Part shown: positions 48,239-58,655 of the stretch, in pieces
Numbering within the stretch: the stretch's first letter is position 1
Layout of the letters: each line of letters begins with the position of its first letter
From: Mrakia gelida
Lineage: Eukaryota; Basidiomycota; Tremellomycetes; Cystofilobasidiales; Mrakiaceae
Length of the DNA: 64,000 nt
Direction: 5' to 3'
NCBI GenBank assembly: GCA_024345305.1
Contig: BRON01000001.1
Coordinates: 372,001-436,000, forward strand
Translations under genes and position numbers: made by a program
The notes under the pieces: model-generated
The model's input: only the letters and a program-made list of their open reading frames with translations
Told to the model about the DNA's origin: nothing
The model's database searches: none

Positions 48239-49090
48239 GAAGATTGATCAGAGAGAAGAGAGGCGAGTTTATGAGCTCGAGAAGCAGGCTGGCGAAGGGG
48301 ACGTCGAGCTCATCGACTCACTCCTCCCTTCCTTGGCCTGTGTTGTCGTTGAGAGGACATGGGCGCTGCTCTCCACCGGTTGGTAGAGCTCCCCAACCCC
48401 GTCCGTCAAGCTTTCGGAGTCAGCATCCATCCCTCGACACGTTCTGCGAAGAAGGAGGAAGGCTGGTGAGGATGACGACTCGACGCTGCTTTCCTTACTT
48501 ATCTCGACTCTCAGTTTTGAGCAGAGCAGAGGTGACCCACATCTCGTATCTCACCCTCGATAGAAGTGTCGCTGACCCAGGTTCTTCCGCTGTTAATCTC
48601 CATCGCACTGAGCTCTGGGAAGCGTTTCATCGACCGGCTCCCTTCCCGAACAGTCGAGCGACGGTGGACGCGAGTGAGAAGCTGAAGGGAAGGCCAACAG
48701 AGCCTGGACTTCTTACAAGGGCTGTTTCAGACTGGTGAGCTCCTACCTTTCTTTTCCTGCACCTACTTCTTGACACGAGAAGAAGGGAGCGCTGCTCCGA
48801 CGGAACGTCTCGAGCTCGGAGAGTTGACCTCGTTCCTGTTCCCGTTCCCTCTCCTCCAGACGGTCGTCGACGTAGCTCGCACTGCCCGACATCGCAAGCG
48901 ATCTTGTGATTTACTCAGCATCGTACATCTCCTCAAAATCAGCTCGCTTCCAACTCATGCGCCCTGCGGTTTCTTACGACGACCTCGGAACCCTTCCCTT
49001 TCTCTCGCTGATCCTTCACCTCCTTGACCTGTTTCCCCGCCATTCAATCAAGCACAGGCCACGACGGATTCCCCAGACCCTCTCCGGGTA
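48239..49090 (+). CDS. hypothetical multi-exon protein (structure uncertain)
   Basis: A series of plausible plus-strand exons lies here: KIDQREERRVYELEKQAGEG, LHRLVELPNPVRQAFGVSIH, SSAVNLHRTELWEAFHRPAP, and LALPDIASDLVIYSASYISS with FQLMRPAVSYDDLG. They are separated by GTGAG donors and CTGAC branch sites (for example near 48572 and 48825). I could not connect all frames or find the start, which may lie upstream near 47840 (MFRAAARRRKQTE). No family is recognised, and the exon set may be incomplete. Confidence 0.35.
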
Positions 49091-49577
49091 ACTGGGACCA
49101 AAACGAGGATGAAGAGTAGGAAGGGAAGCTGCATCTCTTCGACGACGAGGGAGGACAACGGCGCTCGATGTTTGATGCTCGAAGGCGACGACGAGACGCG
49201 GTGGCGACTCGATTCAACAACAAGTCAGGTCTGAGGTGAGTAGTACGGCTCGTTTTCTCTTCGTCACCATGACTCGAGTCGTCGAGAGCCGGTGGGAAGG
49301 GAGAGGAAGGGCGGGCACGTCGCGTTGTTCCTCGGAATCGTTTTCCCTCGATGACCCCGAGTTATCTTTCCTTATTTCCTTCTCTCGGCTATCAGTACCC
49401 AGCTACACACGAGCCAAGCACGAGGGATCCGCGGGGAAACCACACAGGGAATCCTCCCTTCGTCTGCAAAAAGGTTCTTCGTCCTTCTGAACCCGGCCCT
49501 CAGCCGGAACGAACGCGTCCTGTTCGTCCTCGTCTTCCTCCCCTTTTGTTCGCCAACCAACCACCACTGCTCCAGCT

Positions 49578-51909
49578 ATGCTCAAAACGCTCGTCTTACC
49601 ATCTTACTCTCCACCTACGTCGCCAAAGGACGTCATCTCCCTTCTCCCTCCTACCCTCTCTCGACACTTCTCAGTCCTCTCCGATCCTCTCTCGCACTCC
49701 CATCTCGACGAGCACATCGATCTGCGGAAGGATAGCGCTAAAATCTTCGCGTTTGGACACGGAGGTATCATCTTATCTCCCGCGCGGGCAGGTGCAGCGA
49801 CCGCCGAGGATGGATCTTCGAGGTGAGTCGTCGAACGGGTTCAAGAGGACGAAGGAGGAAGAAAGGGAAAGCTGACCTTCTCACTCTTTCCTCGGCCTCT
49901 CTTCGCAGAACGACGGGCTACCTGCAGGTCATCTCTACTACGAGACGAATGGTCAAGAAGATCGTCATCAGGATCGTCGGTCGCCAAAGCATTGCGTTCC
50001 CAGCAGACCTCGGAAGGAGGGAGTGCGACGAGGTCTATTCGAAGGTCGTCGAGGTCGGACGGGGGTTCGAGGGAGGAAGGGAGGGAGTTTTGTTGAATCA
50101 GGGCGTTAACACCGTGAGTCCCTGCTCTTTCTTGTTTCCTCACTTCTCTGCTTCCCGAGCACAAGGCTGACCTTCTCTCCCCTCCCTCAGTTCGAGTACT
50201 CGATTCAAATCCCGGCAACGACGTGCTGTCGAGTCTCGAGCCCGTACGCCGAGATCGACCATTTCGTCTGCGGGACAGTGATAGGATCGGCGAGAGGAGT
50301 GTTCGGGAAGGATTTGCAGACAGAACAACAGATCTGGGTTATGGGAGCTCCTGCTTCGTTCTCTTCGGACTCCGAAGTCGAGTGTGAGTCCGAGTCGCAC
50401 GTCTCTCTTCTTCTGTTCTTCGTCCTTCCCCCCCCCCAATTCCGACCTCGTTTCGACCTCCCCAACTGATCACATCTACTCTTTGGCATGTTATCCAGGC
50501 TTCGGACTCGACATCCGTGCAGAAAATCACACTCCAAAGCTTGGGCCGTTTTCCCTCAACGCTTCGTCGTCTGTTCGTCCCTCTCTCCTCGCTCCCTCAC
50601 TTCCTTTCTCTCCACTCCTCTCTTCTCCCTCGCTTCACCTCCTCCATCTTCGTCTCTCCCCTTGCCCCCCTTCTCTCTCGCACTGACCTCGACCATCACC
50701 TCTCCCGACTGACCTCTCCGTCTTCTTCACCCTCATCTCCTCCTCTCCAGCGCTTCATCGTCGGCGGTCCCTTCTTCCTCTCCCTCTCCCTCCACGCTCC
50801 TCCCCCCAATCTCGCCATCTACAGCGTCGTCGTCTACATCGACCAAACCGCCGAACTCACCTCCTTCCAACACCCTAACAAAACTGCCGTCGTGCATTCG
50901 AAGCTGATGCTTCTCGAAGCGTGTGCGAGCGCGAAGCCGCTGAACACTGGTCATCCGCTGAAGGAGGGGACGAAGGCGATGATGGAGTGTCGAGCAGGAG
51001 GAGGAGATAATCCTTGGTCGTTTGAACAGGTTGCGAGAATGGTGAGTGTCGTTTCGAGATCGAGTTGAGGAAGAGGGAGGAGGACGACGAGGACGACGCG
51101 TCGAGATCTCGCTTCGTTTCGAGTGCCCTCCAATCTCGGCCTGCTTCTTCGCCAAACTCGGAAGCTGATCTTATACCCTTTCGTCCTCTTCCTTTCCCTC
51201 TCAGCCAACCGACCATCTCCTCCAACCCACAACCCACCCTTCAACCGAAACCTCCATCCGCTTCACCGCCGAGCTCGTCGTCAAAATCTACTACACCTCC
51301 TTCGATCCCATGGATCCCAGCTCTTCCACCACTCTCCTCCGAGCTACGCTGCTGAAGAGGCAGGTCTCGATAGGATGGTTCGTTCATCCCTCTCTCGGTC
51401 TCTTTCTCTCTCTCCTCTCGATTTCGTTCGTCGACGACAAGCTCGCGCTGACCTTCCCTCCCTCGTCGCTCCGCTCGCTCAGCTGCGGCTGCCTCAAAAC
51501 CCGACTCTCCTTACCCAACTACAGCGAAGACCCTTCCTCCTCCGTCTGCTCGTTAGCGATGTACGTCCACTTCTCACTGTCGCCTCTCTCTCCCTTCGTT
51601 GGTCGCGTTCCCATCTCCTCGCTTCGACGCTGAACTCCCCCTCTTTCTCGTTCCCTCGCTCAACTCAACAGGAAAGAAGGGTCCTGCCAATGCAAAGAAC
51701 CCTGGGACGCCATGCTCAAAGCTGAACTCGACCTCGTCCACCCTGCCCCTCCTCCTTCGTCGCCATCAGGAGGGGGAGGAGGGGGCTCGCCCGAGATCAG
51801 ACCAGCGAGGGAGTTGACGTTGAGCGAGGAGCAGGCGAGGTATTTGATCCCTGCGAGGAAGATTGGGGAGACTTATTATCCGGCTAGGGTGGTGAATGAT
51901 ATGGGATGA
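49578..51909 (+). CDS. arrestin-like domain protein
   Basis: The protein starts MLKTLVLPSYSPPTSPKDVI. It shows arrestin-type beta-sandwich segments: GYLQVISTTRRMVKKIVIRI, FEYSIQIPATTCCRVSSPYA, FIVGGPFFLSLSLHAPPPNL, YSVVVYIDQTAELTSF, and TSIRFTAELVVKIYYTSFDP with KEGSCQCKEPWDAMLK near the end. The final exon has a Gly tract and ends YPARVVNDMG. Fungal alpha-arrestins link membrane transporters to ubiquitin ligases, but I see no clear PPxY motif, so this role is inferred only from fold-like sequence. There are about eight introns, with canonical signals at those I checked. Confidence 0.6.
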
Positions 51910-52400
51910 TTTGGTCCTTGAACTGGGTGTGGGAGGAGGGGAGGGAGGACGCGTCGAGAGAAAGAGACGAGAGATGGTTGAGACCGTGTCGGTCGTGTCC
52001 GGAGTTTGTTTTGAGCTCGTGTCAACAGAGCGAGTTTCGAACAGTCGGGATCATTGTAAGCGGAGCGTGAGATGGTCAAGAAAACGAGCGTGAGACGAAA
52101 TTAGGGAATGGGTGAGAAGAGTCGAGAGGGAAAACGAAACGAAACGAAACGTCCGCTCGACCCGAGAGCCGCGAGCCGACCCATCTCTTCGTCCTCCTCC
52201 TCCTCACCTTCGCTGAATGACCTCAAGAAAAAACTTTCGCGAGCTGAAAGGACGAGATGCCTGCAAATCTGCTCGCTTCCGAAAAAACCAAACGCGTCGT
52301 CGAGAACCTTCTCCTCCTTCGGCCGCCTCTTCAGCTTCAGCGGGAGATTTCGAACCAGACCTCCCTCCCTCCCTCCCTCCTCCTCTCTCTCGCCCCAACG
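51910..52400. other. intergenic / SDS23 leader
   Basis: No separate gene seen. An in-phase ATG at 52257 could extend SDS23 by 48 residues, but that extension is low-complexity. Confidence 0.45.
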
Positions 52401-54901
52401 ATGACCGCTGTGAAACCTTTCATCCCACCTCTTCAAACCACTACCACTTCGCCTGTGAAGAAGGCTACGCTCGTTGAACGACGGTTCGACTGGGAGAATC
52501 AGTTCGCTCAAGGTAAGTCTTTCCTTCGAGAGAAGAGGTGGGGGAGGGGGAGGAGACCGAGGTGGCCGATGCTGGGAATCGTTCGAGTGCGAGGGCGGAT
52601 TTCGCATGGGGGAGGAGTGGTGGGATGATGGGAGAGGTGGGAGGTGGGAGGGCAGCTTCGCCTCTATGCTTTGAGCAGAGAGGGAGGGACAGAGGGAAGG
52701 GAGGTGGTCTAGCTCGAGTTTCTCCCTCTCCCTATCAGCAGACCTCAGCTTCGTTACGTTCCCTTCCCAAGATTGGAACGAGCTGACCCCCTTCTGTATT
52801 GCTTTTTCTCTACTACCAGATCTTATTGACCACGATCAGGAGATTGTTACCATCGACGCTTCTGAATCTGTAGAGCAAGCTTGCGAGGTGAGTTAAGTTC
52901 TCAGACCAATCTCATCGACTCCCTTCCCATCTCTTCGTCTCCCTCCACGTACTCAGAGAGGGCAAGCCCTTCCTCTGGTTTCGAAGACTCTAGGTCAGCA
53001 GCTATGAGTAGAGGAGGCGGTCGTCTATGCTCCGTTTGTAGCCGAGCTCGAGGTCGGTCTGCGAGGTAGATCTTGGGAGAGAGAGGGACCCGGGAAGGAA
53101 GATGGCGAGCTCTCGAGCTCGAGGTCAACCTTGTTTCGTCCTCGACTTCCTAGCTCGCTCAACATCTTGGGAGCTCTGGCGATGGGTCGAGTGGGTCCAG
53201 CACCCTGTAGAGCTCTCAAGGGGTTGTTTCGATGCGTTGAATTCAAGTGGAGCAACTGAGCAGAAAATCTCCGAAGCTGACCTCGATCTTCCCTCTCCCT
53301 CCCCCCTCAGCTCCTCCTCTCCTCCAACCTCTCCTGCCTCATCGTCACTCAACCAGCTCTCACCCTCACCAGCGCCACACCCATCGATCAAGCTGTCGGA
53401 CTCTTCGACTGGGCCGACGCCAACTCCTTCCTCACCCTCATTCTCAGCTCAAGCTCCTCCAACTCCAACTCCTCATCGTCCCACAACCCTTTCTCTTGCC
53501 CCGTCAGCGAGCGAGGACCCAATCATGAGCTCGAGGAGAGGGTCAAGAAGGTGCAGGCGATGATCAGGAAGGGAACCGAGGTCGTCCCAGTTGGAATGGC
53601 CTGCGATTTGTCTGGGAAGAACCCACTGGTCCCGCTGAGCTGCGAGGCACCTTTGTTGTCGTTGCTTTCGATCTTTTCGACTGGTGAGCATTCTTACCCC
53701 TTGCTCTGATCCTCGTGGAACCTTTATACTGATCTCCTTCCTCCTCTCACGTCCCAGGAACCCACCGAATCCTCCTCCTCCCTCCAACACCCTCCTCAAC
53801 CCAACCCTTCGCCGGTCTCCTCTCCGACCGACATCTCCTTCGACACATCCACAACTCCACCTCTCAGCACCTCGGAAGCTCCTCGGTCCTTTCACAGACT
53901 CTCTCGCAACTCAAGCTTGGAAGTCACGACGTCGTCAAGATGGCGGACTCGAGGACGGTGTTGGACGCGATGAGAGTGATGAGCGAGGAGGGAGTGAGCT
54001 CGCTCGCGGTTGTTGATGAGATGACCGGTGGGTTGGTTGGAGCTGTGAGCGTGGTGGATATTGGGAAGGTGAGTCGTACTCTTTTCCCTGAAGAGAAGGG
54101 AGATCGTTCTGACCTTCGTCTCTTGGTTTGGTTCGACAGTTTGTGATTCCCTCTCAGACGCGAAACATCCTCGCCACGACTCTCTCTCAGTTCATTCGAC
54201 AGACCTCTGTGAGCACCCATCTCGTCTCCTCTCTCCTGTCTCGCGAACACTCGCTGACCCGACTTCGCTCGTTTCACCAGGCCAAAATCGGAGCCGACGA
54301 CGGCGAAGACCACGTCCCAGGTTCGTCTCTCTCTCTCCTCTCCTCCTCTTCTCCTTCCTCCCTCCCTCCCACCCTTCTAACCCTTCCTTGCTCCCCTCTT
54401 CTTCGTCTTCCAAAGTCTACTCCGTCCCACCCCTCTCCACCCTCTCCTACACCATCTCCAAAATCCTCGCCACCAAATCCCACCGAACCTACCTCTCCTA
54501 CGGCTCCTCAGGAGCTCCCTCCCCTTCCTCACCCAACCTCCAAACCTTCCTCCTCCCAGCCTCACCGTCGAGAGCAACCTTCCTCTCCTCTTCGCCGAGC
54601 AACAGTGCCTCTTTTGGAGGAAGAGCAGCGGGGGAGACGCTTGGTGGAGTGGTTTCGATCGTTGATGGTGGGTGTCGTGTTGGGTTTCAGCGCGTTCGAG
54701 AGATCTCGTTCCTTCGCTCGCGCTGACTCTCCTTCCCCCCCACCCCCGTCCTCTTTTTATCCAGTCCTCGGAGTCTTCGCGAAAGAAGCAGGTCTCGTCT
54801 CAGCCCCGACGGGACTGAGAGATCGAAGGAGACGAGCGTCGTCCACGACTTCTTCGTACTCGGGGAGTTCGAAGAGTGGTGGGTTCGAGGTTCCGAGGTG
54901 A
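52401..54901 (+). CDS. SDS23: Sds23/Moc1-type CBS-domain protein
   Basis: The N-terminus MTAVKPFIPPLQ leads to VERRFDWENQFAQ, then DLIDHDQEIVTIDASESVEQ, the first CBS-type segment. Middle exons contain VQAMIRKGTEVVPVGMACD and FSTGTHRILLL. Next come KMADSRTVLDAMRVMSEEGV with SSLAVVDEMTGGLVGAVSVV, a well-formed CBS motif, then KFVIPSQTRNILATTLSQFI. Sds23 proteins bind adenine nucleotides through four CBS domains and inhibit PP2A/PP6-type phosphatases in cell-cycle and nutrient control. The exons between 52890 and 53290 are hard to place by eye. The protein ends in a Ser-rich tail (KSGGFEVPR). Confidence 0.75.
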
Positions 54902-55600
54902 TCGCGTTCGTCCCCTCTCCACCCCATACACACACATACCGACCCGCATCTCCCACCGGAGAAGAAGCTCGTTCTTCGCATACGTTTCGGTTTCTCGAAG
55001 GAAGGACTCGCTCGCGTTTCTCGTTTCTCGTCTTTCTTTGCATCGTTCTTGATCTCCCCTTCCTTCTCACTACTCTTCACTCTTGCTTTGCTTTGCCCAC
55101 TCCCTCTCTTTGTCCTGCTGGTGTACTCTCTCTCTCTCCTTCATACTTCATACGTTGTTGCCCTCTCTCCTCTCATCTTTTACTGATACTGTTGCTGTCG
55201 AAGTTCTTTTCCTCTGACTTTTTTTTTGCCTCGCGTTCCGTTCCGTAGCATCTCACACCCCGCACCTCACCTCACCCTTCACGCGCTCGTTTCTCTTGCC
55301 TATGTATGTTGAGACTCTGATTGTAGCGAGGAAAAGCTCAGCGAAGCGGTCGGGAAGAGCAGAGTCGACGAGTCGAGGTCGACGCGAGACGTGCGGCGAG
55401 GTGAAGCCTGCTGCTCGTCCGGCTCGACTCTTCTTTTCAAGATATCCGAAAAAAAAACATTCCAGGAGATAGAAATCCAATTCCTCCTTTTGTGGAGCTC
55501 TAGACCAAGTCTAACGCAACGCTTCGCAACCTTCCCTCCTTTCAACGCGTCCTCCCTCCCCCCCCCCCCCCCCCTCCCCTGCCCTCCTTCGTTCGCCTGC
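54902..55600. other. convergent intergenic region
   Basis: This lies between the SDS23 stop and the methionine sulfoxide reductase stop. It holds T- and C-rich tracts suited to 3' ends and a C17 run (55558-55574). No gene was seen. Confidence 0.5.
55558..55574. repeat. poly-C run (17 nt)
   Basis: Seventeen consecutive C lie just beyond the 3' end of the reductase gene. Such a run is prone to length error in assemblies. Confidence 0.9.
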
Positions 55601-56589
55601 TCACCACTCACACGACCTAACGATCAGCGCCGCAATAGCCTCCAACCCTTTCCTATCCTCGTCATCGAACGTCCCCAGTACTACCGAGTCCAGATCCAGC
55701 ACTCCGACCGTCCTCGAGGGTTCTCCAGCAATCTTGGAAGGGACGACGAGAGGGATCACGATCTCGGATTTGGTGTCTCCGTCGCAGGCTGCGAAAAAAC
55801 GAACGAGGGACGAAGGCGAAGGGGCAAACAAAGATGTGGGGGTCAGTGTTCGTCTCTGTCTTCCTGCTCGAGCTGCGAACAGATCCCAAGGACCGAAAGA
55901 CAAAGCAGACGCGTTTTGTCCTGCTCACCAATATGACCCGGATAACTCTCCACATCCTTCACCAAAACCGTCTCACTCCTCACGAACGCATCCGCACAGA
56001 CTCCCTTTCCTGCTACGGTCCTGATCTGCTGGCAGGCTGGTCGACCGTTGAAGGGGCCGAGGAGGAGGACGTTCGCCTTGGGGGGTTTACCGGAGGAGGG
56101 CTGGGGGAAGAGGGACGAGACGAGGTAGAAACCCGACCAGTTCACGACGGGGGTTTGGGTTTCGTTGACTCCGAAGAAGAGAGGGAAGGAGAGGAAGGAG
56201 TGATAGAGGCTGAAGAGCGAGCGAGGAAGGGAGGGTGGGAGAGGGGGGAAAGGGGGAGGGGAAGGGAGAGGTGAGCTTCGAGCTCGAAGGAAACAAGGGA
56301 GGAGCGAGAGACGGTTTGGGACGCACAGAGAACTAGCGTTCGAGAGAGCTGTGATCCAGTTGGTTTGATCGTCGTCGAGGAGGGATTCGAGAGTCAGAAG
56401 GAGGTTGGCGTAGAAGTCGGCTTTGCTGTAGAGGAGCGAGCGAAGGGAGGAAGGGAAGGAGGAAGGTCGGTCAGCTTGAACGAACGAAGGAAGGAAGGAC
56501 GAAGCGAGCTCGAGAGCGTGGGAGGAGAGAAGGGAAGAGAAGACGAACGTGACGATCTCCTCTGGAATGTCGATATCTCCGTGGGGCAT
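55601..56589 (-). CDS. free methionine-(R)-sulfoxide reductase (GAF domain)
   Basis: Exons encode MPHGDIDIPEEI, then SKADFYANLLLTLESLLDDD, QTNWITALSNASSL, VVNWSGFYLVSS, ANVLLLGPFNGRPACQQIRT with VAGKGVCADAF, ESYPGHIACDGDTKSEIVIP, and TVGVLDLDSVVLGTFDDEDR to the end. The GPFNGRPACQxI, GKGVCADAF and GHIACDGDTKSE cysteine motifs are the active-site signature of fRMsr. This cytosolic enzyme reduces free methionine-R-sulfoxide with thioredoxin. At least three introns are present; the first has an AGCTGACCGAC branch and ends CTACAG before SKADFY. The length agrees with the family (about 180-200 aa). Confidence 0.92.
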
Positions 56590-56939
56590 GGCGAGCTGAG
56601 TTTGGGAAAAGGTGAAAAGGGGGAGGGAGAGGGTTGGGAGGGAAAGGAAGTCAGAGGGGGAGGAACGTCGAAGCTCAACTTTTCGAGCTCACGTGGAAGG
56701 GTTGTTTGGTTTCCCTCGTTTCTCTGGCTTCAAAACTTCCTCAGAACGATGAAGACCTATCCATCTCCCTTCACGACCTCGTTATCATCGGTTGCTAAGC
56801 AGATTTGAGACCGTGGGTGGGCGCTTACTTTCTCAGCCCAGCCCGTCCAGCGCTCCTCCGTCCCCGTCTGACTCGACTCTTCCCTCTGAACGGCCATCTC
56901 CTCACTTTCGCCACCAACCCTCACCCCTTCTCCACTCGC
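56590..56939. other. divergent promoter region
   Basis: A 350-nt gap separates the divergently transcribed reductase and GNAT genes. It may hold shared promoter elements; no conserved site was identified. Confidence 0.5.
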
Positions 56940-58256
56940 ATGAGCTTCTTGAACACCGGAACGATCAGGACTCCAGTCGTCGTGAGCTCTCTTCTCACTC
57001 CTCCTCCTCCTCCTCCGCGCCTTTGTCCGAACGTCGAAGCTCACCTCCCTTCCCTTCCTTCCTTCTCTGGCTTCGTTTGAGAGCAGCCTGATCCCGAGCA
57101 TGCTCCTCACAAGGATACACCCCTGGAAGAGTACGATCACAACTGCATCTTCCCTATCAAGGAGTTGAAGAGTGATAAAGTCACCGTCACACCCTTCATT
57201 GTGAGCTCGACTTCTTTCTTCCCTTCCCTCGATCAGACTTCGCTTCTCTCTCGCCTCGTTGCTGACTCAACTCTTTGACTTCCTACTCAGCCCTCCCTTC
57301 ACGCTCAAGCCTACCTAGATGGAACCAAGGAAGACCCTTTCGGAATCTTGTGAGGATCTCCATCTCGCGCTTGCCCATCCCATCTCCCTCTTCGCTCGCT
57401 CGTTCCCTCTGAAACTCACGCCTCCCTCCTCCCGCTTCGTTCGTCCTTTTTGCAGTCGCTGGCTGCCCTGGGGACCCTGGGACGACCTGCCTGCCATCCT
57501 GGGCTTCCTCGAGGTCGGTCGAAAGGACAAAACCGTCGCTCTCTTCGCCGTTTTAGACACATCGAGCGGAACACCCGTCTTCGCTGGAGTCCTGAAGCTT
57601 TATCAGTGCGATTTGGCGACCTTGGTGAGTATACAGCTCTTCCATTTCAAGATAGCAGTCGCTTCGTGATCAACCGTGGGGAGGCGAGAGAGCGAGAACG
57701 AACATGCTGACCTCTCACTCTCGCGCTCGACGCGTCTCGTCTCTTCGTTTCGTTCGTTCGTGTCTCCCAGTCGGCTGAAATAGGAAACGTCCTCGTCCTC
57801 CCCTCCTTCCGACGCACCCACGTCCTCACCCACGCTCTCTCCCTCTTCCTAACTTGGATCTTCACCCCTCCATCCCAACCTCAACCCACCCTTTCACCCT
57901 CCTCCTCCCACCCAACCCTCGCACCTCACTTCCTCCCCACCCCCACGGGCGGTCTCGGCCTCCGTCGCGCCCAATGGACCTCCTCCCCCTCCAACACCGC
58001 TAGCATGAACGCGGCCATGCGAATGGGTTTCCAGGCTGAAGCGGTCTTGAGGAACAAGTGGATGTGGCCTCAGGGGAAAGAGGGTTTAGCGTTCGATCCG
58101 CTTGGGGAGCTGGGATGGGAGTTGGATGAGGATGGGAAGGAGAAGAAGAGGGGGGTTGCGCAGGATGCTTGGGTGGGAGGGATAACGAGGGCTGAGTGGG
58201 AGGCGAAGGGGGGTGTGAGGGAGTTGGTTGGGAGGCAGATGAGCAGGGTTGGTTAG
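56940..58256 (+). CDS. GNAT-family N-acetyltransferase (RimJ/RimL-like)
   Basis: Exon 1 is MSFLNTGTIRTPVV. Later exons include EYDHNCIFPIKELKSDKVTV, PSLHAQAYLDGTKEDPFGIF, RWLPWGPWDDLPAILGFLEV, DKTVALFAVLDTSSGTPVFA with GVLKLYQCDLATL, and EIGNVLVLPSFRRTHVLTHA. The C-terminal part has NAAMRMGFQAEAVLRNKWM, matching the GNAT motif where a neighbour of the acetyl-CoA site reads MGFxxEGxLR. The order (variable start, GxL beta strand, VLPxFRRTHVxTHA, MGFxxEAVLR) fits small-molecule or protein acetyltransferases related to RimJ/RimL. Substrate unknown. The last exon is long and ends RQMSRVG. Confidence 0.8.
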
Positions 58257-58655
58257 AGGGAGGAGGAGGAGAGGATAAGATTCTGTGCCTGTTGATTTGA
58301 AGAGGAGGGGTGGAAACGCAGGAGAGAGGGAGGGGAGAGGGGGAGGGACGCAAGACGCGACGCGTTCGCGTTTCGCTCGAGTAGACTGAGGAGAAAGGGA
58401 CGTTCTTGACCTCGGTATCTTTGTTTTGCGAGTCGAAGACTACTTAGAGTGACATCACACCCTATAGAGCTCGTCTTAGGGACTTAACTAGACCTTTCAA
58501 GGATGAGAAAGGACGCGAACGACGACCTTGCTCTTCGCGACGCGATCTGACTGTCTCGCTCTTTCTCCGGTCGAACCCAAAATTGAGCATAGGCATTGAA
58601 GAAGAAGCGACTAGGCGTATACGAAAGCAGCGAGCGAACTCTACGTCGATAATCT
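58257..58655. other. convergent intergenic region
   Basis: This lies between the GNAT stop and the stop of the minus-strand glycoprotein gene. It contains GACGCGACGCG repeats and no supported gene. Confidence 0.5.
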
